Assembly: GCF_002933295.1 (NCBI RefSeq) | Contig: NZ_PSSW01000008.1 | Span: forward strand, 160,281 to 224,280 | Reading direction: 5' to 3' | Length of the DNA stretch: 64,000 nt | Origin: Marinobacter flavimaris | Lineage (GTDB): Bacteria; Pseudomonadota; Gammaproteobacteria; Pseudomonadales; Oleiphilaceae | Shown: one piece after another, positions 1 through 8,554 of the stretch | How the letters are laid out: the number at the start of each line of letters is the position of its first letter | Numbering within the stretch: the stretch's first letter is position 1 | Translations under genes and position numbers: made by a program | Notes under the pieces: generated by a model | Database searches by the model: none | What the model was told of the DNA's origin: nothing | The model's input: only the letters and a program-made list of their open reading frames with translations

Positions 1-413
1 GGCCCGACGGCACCGGCAACAAATCGCGGCTTTTCCGGGTTTTTCGCGGTGTACTCATCCGCGATCTGCCGGGCCAGTTCGGCTGCGGCCACGTTCAGTT
101 CTCTGGCAATCGCTTCCAGCCCATAGTCCGCCTGGGAAAGCTGGGTGGAGTTAAAGGTGTTGGTCTCGATAATGTCTGCGCCGGCGTCCAGGTAGTCCGC
201 GTGGATGTTGCGGAGCAGGGCGGGCTGGGTCAGGTTCAGCAGGTCATTATTGCCCTGAACTTCCCGCTCGTAGTCGGCAAACCGATCGCCACGGAACGCC
301 TTCTCGTCCAGCTTGAGATTCTGGATCATGGTGCCCATGCCGCCATCAAGGATCACGATGCGTTCCTGCAGGGCCTTGTGGAGCTGGTCGAGACGGGTGG
401 TGCGATCGGTCAT
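1..413 (-). CDS. metH: Methionine synthase, cobalamin-dependent, N-terminal part (runs off the window)
   Basis: Minus-strand reading from an ATG at 413 gives the start of the homocysteine-binding (pterin-independent methyltransferase) domain of Met[12 protein letters not shown], then [12 protein letters not shown], then [12 protein letters not shown], the typical first blocks of the family. Only about 137 of roughly 1,230 residues lie in the window; the rest is beyond base 1. The enzyme transfers a methyl group from methyl-tetrahydrofolate through cobalamin to homocysteine in the cytoplasm. The 230 bases upstream, shared with the divergent nfuA gene, show no riboswitch fold that I can recognise. 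Confidence 0.95.
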   Translation of the reverse strand, partial: MTDRTTRLDQLHKALQERIVILDGGMGTMIQNLKLDEKAFRGDRFADYEREVQGNNDLLNLTQPALLRNIHADYLDAGADIIETNTFNSTQLSQADYGLEAIARELNVAAAELARQIADEYTAKNPEKPRFVAGAVG

Positions 414-645
414 AGGTTTACTTCCGGATGTCGTTAAAAACGCGGTATTAAAATCAATGGCGCGGGATCATAGCAAAATTGCCCGAGCCCGTCTTAGTAC
501 GAATGACGATTATCAATTGCCTACTGCAAATACCTGCCAATACGGGAAATTCATTACCTTCGTAAAGCCCGACTATTTTACTTGGTCTTTCATGTTCCCG
601 CGAACTCCCTTAAAATGAATCCAAACTTTCAAACGGGTTGAAAAC

Positions 646-1233
646 ATGGCTCAGGTTACTGTGACAGATCCCGCTCGGGATTATCTTGCACAACTTATCG
701 AAAAACAGGACGTGGAAGGCATGGGCGTACGTATCTTCGTGACCCAGCCCGGCACCAAAAACGCCGAAACCTGTCTGGCCTACTGCCCGCCTAACGAAGT
801 AGTACCGACGGACGAGCAGGTAGATCTGGACAAGTTCATCCTGTATCTGGACCACAATTCCGTGCCCTTCCTCGAAGAGGCCTACGTGGATTACTCCAAG
901 GACCAGATGGGTGGGCAGCTCACCATCAAGGCACCAAACGCAAAAGTGCCCAAGATTGATGACGACGCACCTCTGCCGGATCGGGTGAACTACATACTCG
1001 CTTCCGAGATCAATCCGAATCTGGCCGCCCATGGCGGCGAGGTGTCCCTTGTGGAGATCGTCGACGAATCCGTGGCCGTGCTGCGTTTCGGTGGCGGTTG
1101 CCAGGGTTGCTCGGCAGTCAGCCTGACCCTGAAGCAGGGCGTGGAATCAACCTTGAAAGAGCGGGTTCCGGAAATCACTGCAGTGCGTGATGTGACCGAC
1201 CACTCCTACACCGAAAACGCCTACTACCAGTAA
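646..1233 (+). CDS. nfuA: Fe-S cluster carrier/biogenesis protein NfuA
   Basis: A 195-residue protein with the two-domain NfuA layout. The N-terminal degenerate A-type (HesB-like) domain spans about residues 1-100. The C-terminal Nfu domain carries the cluster-binding CxxC in [11 protein letters not shown] near residue 150. NfuA binds a [4Fe-4S] cluster as a dimer and hands it to apo-proteins, especially under oxidative stress or iron limitation. Length and start ([14 protein letters not shown]) match the family. It is divergent from metH and followed by a strong hairpin, so it is probably a single-gene unit. Confidence 0.96.
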   Translation: MAQVTVTDPARDYLAQLIEKQDVEGMGVRIFVTQPGTKNAETCLAYCPPNEVVPTDEQVDLDKFILYLDHNSVPFLEEAYVDYSKDQMGGQLTIKAPNAKVPKIDDDAPLPDRVNYILASEINPNLAAHGGEVSLVEIVDESVAVLRFGGGCQGCSAVSLTLKQGVESTLKERVPEITAVRDVTDHSYTENAYYQ

Positions 1234-1250
1234 GTCCTTCCTGCCCGGTT

Positions 1251-1274
1251 TGCCGCGCCCTGCGGGGCGCGGCA
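1251..1274 (+). terminator. Hairpin after nfuA (likely terminator)
   Basis: A perfect 10-bp GC-rich stem (TGCCGCGCCC with GGGCGCGGCA) around a TGCG loop lies 18 bases after the nfuA stop. The T-run that follows is short (TCTATT), so intrinsic termination may be imperfect. Confidence 0.6.
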
Positions 1275-1452
1275 TCTATTCGGCCTGCCGCATTACCGCT
1301 TTCGCCATGGCTGCTCGGCCAATGTTGTGACATTTCAATTACTTCATCATTTGTCGCATACACAGCAACTGCAGGCAGGTACTATCCTGTCTGTCCGTTA
1401 ACGGCATTATCACCGCCTAAAAACGGATTACACTCTTCTACCGGGGTCAAAC

Positions 1453-2652
1453 TTGTTCGACGTTGCGCTTCTGTCAGTGCCTCTTATGGCGGCTGTTGTT
1501 GGTTGGCTGACCAACTGGCTGGCCATCCAGATGTCCTTCTATCCGGTGCAGTTCATCGGGGTGGGGCTGATAGGGTGGCAGGGCGTTATTCCCCGCAAAG
1601 CGGAAAAGATGGCGCATATCTGCATCGACAGGACGCTTCGGCAGTTCGGCGACCTCAACGCTGTCTACCAGAAGCTTGAACCGCAGCGCATCGTTGAGCA
1701 GGTGATTTCCCAGGTGACCCCGCGGATGGATGAGTACATCGATGAGGTTATGTACGAAATCCAGCCGGTCCTTTGGGACAACCTTCCGTTATTTGTCAGA
1801 AACCGGATTTATCAGTGGGCCCGTGAACAGCTGCCCTCCAGGGTAGAGGAGCTGGTGGAGGACTTTGGTGACGATCTGGACGAGTTGGTCGACCTCAAGG
1901 CTCTGCTCAGCCGCGAACTCGAAAAACATCCGGACATGATGAACCGGATTTTCCAGCAAGCCGGTGCGGTGGAGCTTCAGTCTGTGATCAACCGAGGTGC
2001 GGTTATCGGAGGCATTCTTGGCGCTCTCCTTGTGCCCTTATGGACCCGCTATCCGGAGCCCTGGCTGCTGCCGCTGGGCGGCTTCGTGGTCGGTTTCGTG
2101 ACCAACTGGATTGCCATCAACCTGATTTTCGCGCCGCTCAAGCCCCGACGAATCCTGTTTTGGAAGGTTCAGGGTTTGTTTTTGCGCAGGCAGCCAGAAA
2201 TCAGTGATGTCTGGGCCAGGCTGGTGGCGGAGGAACTGATTACTGTAGAGAAGGTTGCCGACGCCATGATCAACGGCAGCCACGGTGACAGAACCCGTGC
2301 GATTATCCAGAAACACCTTCGCCCCTTACTGGACAACTCTGTCATCATGAAGCTGACGGCGCAGGTCACCGTTGGTATGACGGGTTACACCGAGCTCAAG
2401 AAAGCCATGAACCAGAAGGCGGTACTGGCTACGCGTGACGTGTTCAGTGACCCGGCTTTTAACCGTGAGCGGGCACCTGTGGTAGCCGAAGTTCTGTCCG
2501 GCCAGATGAAAGCGCTGAAACCCGATGAATTCCAGGACATCCTGCGCCCTGCGTTCCGGGAAGAAGAGGTCCAGTTGATGATTGTGGGCGGTATTTTTGG
2601 TGCCCTGGCAGGGTTACTCCAGTTCGTTTCCCTGAACTATCTGAATTTCTAG
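1453..2652 (+). CDS. DUF445 family inner-membrane protein
   Basis: A 399-residue protein. The N-terminal hydrophobic stretch contains GWLTNWLAIQM, and the same type of motif, GFVTNWIAINL, recurs after a second membrane segment near residues 210-225. This duplicated TNWxAI motif is the hallmark of DUF445 (YheB-type) membrane proteins. A last hydrophobic segment closes the C-terminus (IVGGIFGALAGLLQFV). The central part is acidic and helical. The function of the family is not established. The start used is TTG at 1453, because the first membrane segment begins at once; no in-frame ATG lies nearby upstream. The next gene follows 41 bases later and is probably co-transcribed. Confidence 0.8.
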   Translation: MFDVALLSVPLMAAVVGWLTNWLAIQMSFYPVQFIGVGLIGWQGVIPRKAEKMAHICIDRTLRQFGDLNAVYQKLEPQRIVEQVISQVTPRMDEYIDEVMYEIQPVLWDNLPLFVRNRIYQWAREQLPSRVEELVEDFGDDLDELVDLKALLSRELEKHPDMMNRIFQQAGAVELQSVINRGAVIGGILGALLVPLWTRYPEPWLLPLGGFVVGFVTNWIAINLIFAPLKPRRILFWKVQGLFLRRQPEISDVWARLVAEELITVEKVADAMINGSHGDRTRAIIQKHLRPLLDNSVIMKLTAQVTVGMTGYTELKKAMNQKAVLATRDVFSDPAFNRERAPVVAEVLSGQMKALKPDEFQDILRPAFREEEVQLMIVGGIFGALAGLLQFVSLNYLNF

Positions 2653-2693
2653 CCGGAATGAATCCCGTTATCGGGAGTACAAGGAGGAAGGCC

Positions 2694-3062
2694 ATGCCTT
2701 TTTGGCTAACACTGACAATCCAGATTCTTGCAACCGTTGGCGCCGTGCTTGTCACTCTCTGGGGGTTCTGGCGTTTCGTGGTCCGTCCATACCTCGATGC
2801 CAGGGTGGCGGAACTGATTGAGGCCGGCCGGGAAATCGAACCGGCGGTGACTCGCGGTGTAAAAAAGGGTGTGGCAGATACCATCCGGGAACTGCCAGAA
2901 AGCGCCCTTGACGGCACCGTTAAAGAATCGACCCGCCAGTTCCTGAAATTTGGCTCTGGCCTGTTTGAGAACGGCCTGAGCAGCTTCCTTGGCAGTGCAG
3001 CGGACCTGGAACGCAACAGGCAGAAGGACGGCGCTGCCTCAAAGGACTCTAAAGACAGTTAG
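2694..3062 (+). CDS. Small single-span membrane protein of unknown function
   Basis: A 122-residue protein. The start at 2694 is preferred over an in-frame ATG at 2658 because AAGGAGGAA sits just before it. One membrane helix (about residues 3-27) is followed by an amphipathic, charged region with EAGREIEPAVTRGVKKGV and a polar lysine/serine-rich tail. It lies directly behind the DUF445 gene in the same direction, suggesting a two-gene operon. The last 14 bases overlap the end of convergent tusE. I do not recognise the family. Confidence 0.7.
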   Translation: MPFWLTLTIQILATVGAVLVTLWGFWRFVVRPYLDARVAELIEAGREIEPAVTRGVKKGVADTIRELPESALDGTVKESTRQFLKFGSGLFENGLSSFLGSAADLERNRQKDGAASKDSKDS

Positions 3063-3375
3063 TTGGCCTTGGCAGCCCCGCAATCCTGCAGGCGGTCTTT
3101 GCAGGGGTGCCGGGAAACAGCTGCATCAGGTAGATGCTGTTCCCCTTATCCTCGCCGAGCGCTTCTTTGACCGCCTTCACAAACAGGCGATTAGAGGGTG
3201 GCGACATTTCATGCTCTTTATAAAAAGATCTAAGAAACTTTATGATTTCCCAGTGTTTTTCTGTGAGATCCACGTCGTCCTCGGCAGCGATGGCCGTCGC
3301 GACACCTTCGGTCCACGTCTGGGCGTCTTCAAGAAAGCCTTCGTTGTTTCGTTGTGGCATTGCATTACTGACCAT
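3049..3375 (-). CDS. tusE: Sulfur relay protein TusE (DsrC family)
   Basis: A 108-residue DsrC/TusE protein. The middle contains LTEKHWEIIKFLRSFYKEHEMSP, and the C-terminal arm ends CRIAGLPRPTNCL, with the penultimate cysteine that accepts persulfide sulfur from the TusBCD complex and passes it to MnmA for 2-thiolation of tRNA wobble uridines. It is the last gene of tusD-tusC-tusB-tusE, with 3 bases between the tusB stop and its ATG. The gene end overlaps the convergent small membrane gene by 14 bases. Confidence 0.93.
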   Translation of the reverse strand: MVSNAMPQRNNEGFLEDAQTWTEGVATAIAAEDDVDLTEKHWEIIKFLRSFYKEHEMSPPSNRLFVKAVKEALGEDKGNSIYLMQLFPGTPAKTACRIAGLPRPTNCL

Positions 3376-3378
3376 GGT

Positions 3379-3663
3379 TTACCAACTGATTACCCGTTGT
3401 GCCTGCAATGAAAGCGTTACCATCTCCGCAAAGTCCACAGAACTGACGTTGCCGCTCAGATCTCCCAGTCCGCGCGCCTCGACGTCCGGAATGAGCGCAA
3501 AGACCTTGCTGGCGCCCGGCAGAAGGTTCCCGCGTGCCAGCAACAGCACGCCGTTGCCGGTCAGAAGAAGGCCGTCTTCTGCAGACATCATTTCAACGCA
3601 CCGCGCGGCCCGGGGATGATCGGGGGATTTGTTCAATATGTGCAATGTCTGGATGTCAGTCAT
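3379..3663 (-). CDS. tusB: Sulfur relay protein TusB (DsrH family)
   Basis: A 94-residue protein with the short DsrH/TusB fold pattern: MTDIQTLHILNKSP, then EDGLLLTGNGVLLL. TusB is a structural subunit of the TusBCD heterohexamer in cytoplasmic tRNA thiolation. It lies between tusC and tusE with spacings of only a few bases. It lacks a catalytic cysteine pattern as in TusD, which is normal for this subunit. Confidence 0.88.
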   Translation of the reverse strand: MTDIQTLHILNKSPDHPRAARCVEMMSAEDGLLLTGNGVLLLARGNLLPGASKVFALIPDVEARGLGDLSGNVSSVDFAEMVTLSLQAQRVISW

Positions 3664-3668
3664 CTGAG

Positions 3669-4019
3669 CTAACCTGCAAATGCGGTGTGGTCATAGTCAG
3701 TGAGGAGATCGGCATCAGCATCTACCAGGGTGACGCCTTCAATCAGCGAATGCTCATCGAGGCCGTAGGCAATACAGGCAGCCCGATCAGCCAGGATCGC
3801 GTCCATGCCGAATATCGGTGCTGCAGTGAGATTCTTCTCCACAGACTTCTGTTCAATGCCTCCGGCGTGCTGAGTCTGTCTCAGCCAGTTAACGCCAGGC
3901 CCGGTGAATAGCAGGGATGCCGACTGGTCGAAGGCTGCCAGCGAAAACGCCATATCCAGTGCTTCCCGTCCGGTCCACGCGCCGTAGGGAGGCTGGTCAA
4001 TCATGATCAGTGTGGTCAT
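3669..4019 (-). CDS. tusC: Sulfur relay protein TusC (DsrF family)
   Basis: A 116-residue protein starting MTTLIMIDQPPYGAWTGREALDMAFSLAAFDQ, the DsrE/F-like alpha-beta start with the G-R-E-A-L-D block typical of TusC. An upstream in-frame extension to 4079 overlaps tusD and is rejected. The ATG at 4019 lies 2 bases after the tusD stop, consistent with translational coupling. It forms part of the TusBCD sulfur-transfer complex. Confidence 0.88.
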   Translation of the reverse strand: MTTLIMIDQPPYGAWTGREALDMAFSLAAFDQSASLLFTGPGVNWLRQTQHAGGIEQKSVEKNLTAAPIFGMDAILADRAACIAYGLDEHSLIEGVTLVDADADLLTDYDHTAFAG

Positions 4020-4021
4020 GG

Positions 4022-4426
4022 TCAGTCTCCAGCGTGGAAATAAAGCGTGCGCGTGGATTTGATTCGCCCCTCGACCCATTCTCCGAGGCCAGCGATTTCA
4101 AACGGGGCCCGAAGATTGGCCGAAGGCAATTCATAGCGTTTCTGTTCGGTTTCGTTGACGAGGCCACGACGCAGCGCGGAGGCAATGCATGCCACACCGG
4201 GAATCTTGTGCTGAGTCAGAAACCGGGACCATTCGTCTGGCCAGTGGGTTTCGTCAGACGGCGGCGCGCAGAGCGCAGAGGCCAAATGGACCCCGTCACC
4301 GTAGAGGAACACCCGGTCAATCTGATGGCCAGCATCTACCGCTGCCTTCGCAAAGCCGAGAGCAGTCTGGGGCGCCTGAGACGAGTAGGGCGCGCCAGTA
4401 ATTACCAGGGTAAAGGTTTCGGACAT
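4022..4426 (-). CDS. tusD: Sulfurtransferase TusD (DsrE family)
   Basis: A 134-residue DsrE-type protein. The N-terminus (TFTLVITGAPYSSQAPQTALGFAKAAVDAGHQI) fits the family, as does FLYGDGVHLA. The active cysteine is probably in KIPGVACIASALRRGL. TusD accepts sulfur from TusA and relays it to TusE. It is the first gene of the tus operon. It starts about 55 bases downstream of the terminator of the yccA-like gene, so it must have its own promoter or rely on read-through. Confidence 0.92.
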   Translation of the reverse strand: MSETFTLVITGAPYSSQAPQTALGFAKAAVDAGHQIDRVFLYGDGVHLASALCAPPSDETHWPDEWSRFLTQHKIPGVACIASALRRGLVNETEQKRYELPSANLRAPFEIAGLGEWVEGRIKSTRTLYFHAGD

Positions 4427-4482
4427 GGTTCCTGTTCGTTATAAGTCTGCAAGACAATGACTTTCAGTTTACCGAAAGCAAA

Positions 4483-4504
4483 AACCCCGGCAACTGCCGG
4501 GGTT
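4483..4504 (-). terminator. Rho-independent terminator after the yccA-like gene
   Basis: AACCCCGGCA and TGCCGGGGTT form a strong stem with a two-base loop. On the minus strand it is followed by a T-rich tract (TTTTTGCTTT). It lies 26 bases past the yccA-like stop and before tusD, separating the two units. Confidence 0.85.
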
Positions 4505-4529
4505 TCGAAGCGGCTGATTCAGCCTGGTA

Positions 4530-5234
4530 TCAATCTTCGCCACTGAACGCAGACAGCAGGTGCAGCAGGCTGACGAACAGGTTGTAGATGGATACATACA
4601 GACCAACAGTGGCGATGACGTAGTTACGCTCACCACCCTTGATGATCTGGCTGGTCTCGAACAGGATCATGATCGAAGCAAAGATCGTGAAGCCGGCGGA
4701 CACTGCCAGATGCAGAACAGAGCTCTCCATCAGGAAGGCCAGAAGCATGGCACCGATCAGTACAAACGCACCAGCGGTCAGGAAGCTGGACATGAAGCTG
4801 AAGTCTTTCTTGGTGATGATGGCCGTGGCAGACAGACCAACAAACGCAACTGCGGTCAGTGTCAGCGCCTGGGCGACAATCGAGGAAGCGCCGGCAGCTA
4901 CGAAGGCGCCAATGATCGGACCCAGGGTGTATCCCATGAACCCGGTCAGGGCGAAGGTAGTCACGATGCCCCAGGGGCTGTTTTTCAACTTATAGGTTGC
5001 GAACAGCAGCCCAATGTATCCCACGATGGTGATCAGGAAGCCCGGGTGGGTTCCGTTCATGTTCAGGAATGCTGTCAGCGCCGAAAAGGCGAGTGTCATG
5101 CCAAGCAGCATATAGGTGTTGCGCAACACCTTCATCGCATCATCGCTGATGCCTGTGGTCGCGCGCTCCGTCTGGGGAGTCGAATAGGCTCCCTGAGAGT
5201 TCTGAACGCCGAATCGTCTGTCTTCCATTGTCAT
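4530..5234 (-). CDS. yccA: Bax inhibitor-1/YccA family membrane protein
   Basis: A 234-residue protein with seven hydrophobic segments between about residues 30 and 230, in the BI-1/YccA pattern. Features include LRNTYMLLGMTLAFSAL, FALTGFMGYTLGPI and a C-terminal IYNLFVSLLHLLSAFSGED. In E. coli YccA is a substrate and modulator of the FtsH membrane protease; other members behave as pH-sensitive calcium leak channels. The neighbouring tus operon is also adjacent to yccA in pseudomonads, which supports the assignment. It has its own terminator at 4483-4504. Confidence 0.88.
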   Translation of the reverse strand: MTMEDRRFGVQNSQGAYSTPQTERATTGISDDAMKVLRNTYMLLGMTLAFSALTAFLNMNGTHPGFLITIVGYIGLLFATYKLKNSPWGIVTTFALTGFMGYTLGPIIGAFVAAGASSIVAQALTLTAVAFVGLSATAIITKKDFSFMSSFLTAGAFVLIGAMLLAFLMESSVLHLAVSAGFTIFASIMILFETSQIIKGGERNYVIATVGLYVSIYNLFVSLLHLLSAFSGED

Positions 5235-5439
5235 CTCCGTTTATAACGACTGGATACTGGTTCCCATAATAGTGTCAGATACGCAACTTTCAATCATTTA
5301 CGACAGGAAAACGTCTTCCGGATTCCATTAAAAACCGTTAATGTTGAAAAATGCGGCGGGTTTTATGCAGAGCGTTGACAGCACAGGCAATTCCGGTATC
5401 ATGCTCACCGCTGTCGCAATGACGGCGAATGGAAAAACC

Positions 5440-5530
5440 GGTGGGCTGGCAGAGTGGCTGAATGCAGCGGTCTTGAAAACCGCCGAAGGTTAGTAGCCTT
5501 CCCGGGGTTCGAATCCCTGGCCCACCGCCA
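5440..5530 (+). tRNA. tRNA-Ser (anticodon TGA)
   Basis: The 91-nt cloverleaf has acceptor arms GGTGGGC and GCCCACC, discriminator G and an encoded CCA. The anticodon loop is CTTGAAA with TGA. A long class II variable arm (GAAGGTTAGTAGCCTTC) and the T-loop GGTTCGAATCC follow. Downstream TTTTTCCTCTT may help terminate transcription. Confidence 0.97.
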
Positions 5531-5668
5531 TTTTTCCTCTTACCTTTCTTTCTTCCGAATCTCCTGTTCCCCACGTGATATTTCCCGTCATAACGACGTG
5601 GTTATCCCTACTTGGTTTGAAGCCAGTTAACCCTCATTATCCTTGCACAGAGACTATGAGAGGGTGTT

Positions 5669-5887
5669 ATGGGCGAATTTCAGAATCATCAAACATCTGA
5701 TACCGGTTCGGCCGAACGCCGGAACCGCAAGTTTTCCGTGTCCGCAAATCGGGGCAGGGCGAGCCATAAGGTGCGTTATGTGGAGGCTGGCGGCGCCGCC
5801 GTTGATACGGGCGAATGCACGTTCTGTCAGTCTGTACCGGATCTTTCAGAGGGCTTTGAAGGCAAGGAGGGAAACCGGGGCAGCTGA
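5669..5887 (+). CDS. Small hypothetical protein with a CxxC motif
   Basis: A 72-residue polar, basic protein. GAGAGGG lies 6-8 bases before the ATG. Codon use resembles the neighbours. The only visible motif is ECTFCQSVPDL near residues 50-60, which could bind a metal or be redox active. It sits alone between tRNA-Ser and the end of convergent hemH (30 bases apart). I do not recognise a family; it may also be a chance reading frame. Confidence 0.45.
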   Translation: MGEFQNHQTSDTGSAERRNRKFSVSANRGRASHKVRYVEAGGAAVDTGECTFCQSVPDLSEGFEGKEGNRGS

Positions 5888-5916
5888 CGCAGCCCCGGCT
5901 ATAACTCGGGGGCGGA

Positions 5917-7026
5917 TCAGAGATCCCGGCCCGGATAGATTGCTTCTTTCTGCTCGTCTGCCCGCTGCTGGCGAGCTGCCAGAGCCTCTGGCTCGTTCTT
6001 TGGCACCTGCCAGCCTTCCAGATTTTCCTCGATCAGTTTTACCAGGGCTTCGATGTGCCCGGGTGTGGCGTTCAGCGCTGTGATGTAGCTGAACCCTTCA
6101 CCGCCGGCCTCCATGAAGTACTCACGGTTTTCTTCGTCGATTTCCTCAATGGTTTCGAGGCAATCGGATGAAAAGCCGGGGCAGAATACGTCGATGGATT
6201 TGACGCCTTTGCCTGGCAGGGACTTCAGGGTTTCATCCGTGTAGGGCTTGAGCCACTCTTCCTTGCCAAAGCGGGATTGGAACGTGGTCATGTAGTCCTC
6301 TTTGCTCAGGCCCAGCCGCTCAGCCAGCAGGCGAGACGTTTTGTGGCACTCGCAGTGATAAGGATCGCCCTTGGTCAGGTACTTGAGCGGCACGCCATGG
6401 TAGGAAAATACCAGCTTCTGGTTGCGTCCATGGTTGGCCCAGTGCGCCTCGATATGGCGCGCCATGGCTTCAATGTACGGAGGATAATCCGGGTAGTGAG
6501 AAATGAAACGGAAATCGGGCAGCCAGCGCCGTTTCGAGAAATCCTTGGCAATGGCATCGAAGGTGGAGGCCGAGGTCGACGCGGAGTATTGGGGGTAAAG
6601 TGGCAGAACCAGCAGTTTCCGTACGCCCTGTTCCTGCATCTCATCAAGAACCCGGGAAATTGAGGGGTTGCCGTAGCGCATCGCAAAGCCGACGACCACG
6701 TTAGGGCCGTACTTGCGCTTGAGTGCCTCTCGGATACCCTCAGCCTGCTTTGCAGTGTGCAGCAGCAGGGGAGAGCCCTCCGGCTGCCAGACGCTTGAGT
6801 AAGCCTCTGCGCTTCGCTTGGGACGAATTCTCAGGATCACACCGTGAAGGATCAGCCACCAGAGCGGCCGCGGCAATTCGACCACCCGGGGGTCCGAGAG
6901 AAATTCAGCCAGGTAGCGACGGAGGGCCGAGGTTGTTGGCGCATCCGGTGTCCCCAGGTTGGTAACCAGCACTCCCAATCGGTCAGACTGGTTGTGGCTG
7001 AAATTCTCTGAACCTTTGTATTGCAT
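5917..7026 (-). CDS. hemH: Ferrochelatase
   Basis: A 369-residue ferrochelatase. It has GVLVTNLGTPDAPT at the start, RYGNPSISRVLDEM, LVLPLYPQYSASTSAS, the catalytic-histidine region LVFSYHGVPLKYLTKGDPYHCECH, and the C-terminal block VKSIDVFCPGFSSDCLETIEEI. It inserts ferrous iron into protoporphyrin IX, the last step of heme synthesis. The length is slightly longer than E. coli HemH because of a polar C-terminal tail. A DUF442 gene ends 37 bases upstream in the same direction. Heme is needed by the cytochrome bd oxidase encoded further along. Confidence 0.97.
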   Translation of the reverse strand: MQYKGSENFSHNQSDRLGVLVTNLGTPDAPTTSALRRYLAEFLSDPRVVELPRPLWWLILHGVILRIRPKRSAEAYSSVWQPEGSPLLLHTAKQAEGIREALKRKYGPNVVVGFAMRYGNPSISRVLDEMQEQGVRKLLVLPLYPQYSASTSASTFDAIAKDFSKRRWLPDFRFISHYPDYPPYIEAMARHIEAHWANHGRNQKLVFSYHGVPLKYLTKGDPYHCECHKTSRLLAERLGLSKEDYMTTFQSRFGKEEWLKPYTDETLKSLPGKGVKSIDVFCPGFSSDCLETIEEIDEENREYFMEAGGEGFSYITALNATPGHIEALVKLIEENLEGWQVPKNEPEALAARQQRADEQKEAIYPGRDL

Positions 7027-7063
7027 GCGGTAGATCCTGAACGTTGGTTAGGCGGTGGCAGTG

Positions 7064-7495
7064 TCAGCCTTTGTCGGCGGCCTGCTGCGCCATTCTTGGT
7101 GCAAGGCCGGAAATGTCGTAACCGGCGTTGCGTGCTTTGGTAAAAATCTCATCGGCTGATGTGTTTCTGGCCGCGCTCAGAGCCCAGAGCACGGTGCAGC
7201 GGGTCCCGGAACGACAGAATGCCAGTACGGGTTTTTCGGCGTCCCGGATCATCGGCGCGAAGCGGTTTACGTCGTCGTCAGTGATGTTTCCCGACTCCAC
7301 CGGCATGTATACCCACTCAAGGCCCTGTTCCCTGGCGGCGGCTTCAATATCCGCCATGGCAGGCTGGCCCGGCTCTTCGTGGTCAGGGCGATTTGCTACG
7401 AGAGTCTTGAACCCCAGCTTCGCGGCTTCTGCCACGTCTTCAATGGAAATCTGCGGGGCTACCGAAATGTTGTCGTCGATTTTTCTGATATCCAT
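7064..7495 (-). CDS. TIGR01244 family protein (DUF442, phosphatase/sulfurtransferase-like)
   Basis: A 143-residue protein from the ATG at 7495 (MDIRKIDDNISVAPQI). The longer frame to 7543 is not supported. The fold type is that of dual-specificity phosphatases, with the CX5R loop LAFCRSGTRCTVLWA near residues 95-110. This domain is also found fused to the persulfide dioxygenase-like enzyme Blh and is linked to sulfide handling and biofilm growth under low oxygen in other bacteria. The next genes downstream in the cell's sulfur theme are the two YeeE/YedE-type proteins encoded just upstream in the same direction, 97 bases apart. Confidence 0.8.
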   Translation of the reverse strand: MDIRKIDDNISVAPQISIEDVAEAAKLGFKTLVANRPDHEEPGQPAMADIEAAAREQGLEWVYMPVESGNITDDDVNRFAPMIRDAEKPVLAFCRSGTRCTVLWALSAARNTSADEIFTKARNAGYDISGLAPRMAQQAADKG

Positions 7496-7592
7496 GGATG
7501 TCGTTCTCCGAATCGGGTGGTGGAGCTGCCGCCATGATCGCACAGCCCCCGGGCTGTGTCAGAATGGCGGCGGGTAAATTTACAGAAAATAC

Positions 7593-8018
7593 TTACACTT
7601 TCGCACGGTTGCGCTCAATGACTTCGAAAATGCCCATGCCCGCAACCATGGCCGCAACAAACACCGCCGCCTTGGTTTCACCGGCACCGAGCGCGACCAG
7701 TCCCGGCCCGGGGCAGAAGCCGGCGATACCCCAGCCAACGCCGAACATAAGACCCCCGAGTACCAATCGTTTATCGATATGGGCACTGGTGGGCATTTTC
7801 ATGTGGAACCCGAGAAAGGAAAGGGTGCGCTTGCGGGCAACAGCAAACGCGACCACACCCACCATGATGGCGCCGCCCATCACAAACGCCAGTGAAGGAT
7901 CCCAAAGGCCTGCGATATCAAGGAAGCCGAGCACCTTTTCAGGATTGGCCATGCCGGAAACGATAAGCCCCATTCCGAAGACAAGGCCAGCAAACAGAGA
8001 AGCAAGAGAAAATTTCAT
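7593..8018 (-). CDS. YeeE/YedE-type membrane protein, second half-subunit (DUF6691-like)
   Basis: A 141-residue protein with four hydrophobic segments. The motif LVFGMGLIVSGMANPEKVLGFLDIAG is near the start, and VGWGIAGFCPGPGLVALG is near residues 95-112, with the cysteine that is typical of thiosulfate/sulfur transporters of the YeeE/YedE group. It pairs with the preceding gene (4 bases between stop and start) as a split version of a longer transporter. The likely role is uptake or movement of a small sulfur compound; the substrate is not shown by the sequence. Confidence 0.85.
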   Translation of the reverse strand: MKFSLASLFAGLVFGMGLIVSGMANPEKVLGFLDIAGLWDPSLAFVMGGAIMVGVVAFAVARKRTLSFLGFHMKMPTSAHIDKRLVLGGLMFGVGWGIAGFCPGPGLVALGAGETKAAVFVAAMVAGMGIFEVIERNRAKV

Positions 8019-8022
8019 GGCG

Positions 8023-8460
8023 TCACACCCCCATCAGGTGACGAATCACGTACACGGTGACAAATCCGGCAGCCATGAAGCTCATCGTGACTGCCAGCGA
8101 GCGCAGCGATAGGCGGGACAGACCGCAAACCCCGTGTCCACTGGTACAGCCGGAACCATATCGGGTGCCGATCCCCACCAACAGCCCCGCAACAATGAGC
8201 GCGGGATAGCCGGCCTCGATTTCGATAGGGGGAAGCTCTGTAGCCAGTACCCAGACTGCCGGTGCACCAATCAGTCCGGCAAGGAACGCCACGCGCCAGG
8301 CAATATCGCCTTTTGCCGGTGAAAGAAGTCCGCCAAGAATGCCACTGATGCCTGCAATCCGCCCGTTGAGAAGCAGAAAGCTGGCGGCAGCTATGCCCAC
8401 CAGTATGCCACCCGCCAACGCTGACCAGGGGGTGAAGTTACTCCACGCAATTTCAATCAT
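8023..8460 (-). CDS. YeeE/YedE-type membrane protein, first half-subunit
   Basis: A 145-residue membrane protein. [28 protein letters not shown] is followed by the conserved cysteine block [22 protein letters not shown] near residues 100-120, diagnostic of the YeeE/YedE sulfur-transport fold. It is the first gene of a small operon with the second half-subunit and probably the DUF442 protein. A hairpin followed by a T-run lies in its own upstream leader (8525-8554), which could control its expression. Confidence 0.87.
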   Translation of the reverse strand: MIEIAWSNFTPWSALAGGILVGIAAASFLLLNGRIAGISGILGGLLSPAKGDIAWRVAFLAGLIGAPAVWVLATELPPIEIEAGYPALIVAGLLVGIGTRYGSGCTSGHGVCGLSRLSLRSLAVTMSFMAAGFVTVYVIRHLMGV

Positions 8461-8524
8461 CTGATACTCCGAATTTTATAGACTTTCATATTGGAATAAG
8501 CATATATCTTGGGGCAATAATAAC

Positions 8525-8554
8525 AAAAAAAAGCCCGGCAAAGGATGCCGGGCA
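8525..8554 (-). terminator. Intrinsic terminator in the leader of the YeeE/YedE operon (possible attenuator)
   Basis: GCCCGGCA (8533-8540) pairs with TGCCGGGC (8546-8553) around a 5-base loop. On the minus strand it is followed by eight T residues. No minus-strand gene ends here. The first gene of the sulfur-transport operon starts 65 bases further on at 8460, so the hairpin would either end a short leader/small RNA or act as an attenuator. Confidence 0.65.

Noticed and set aside
5338..5574. A 78-codon minus-strand frame (MGNRRFGRKKGKRKNGGGPG...)
   Set aside because: It is the antisense of tRNA-Ser; such frames are a common annotation artefact.
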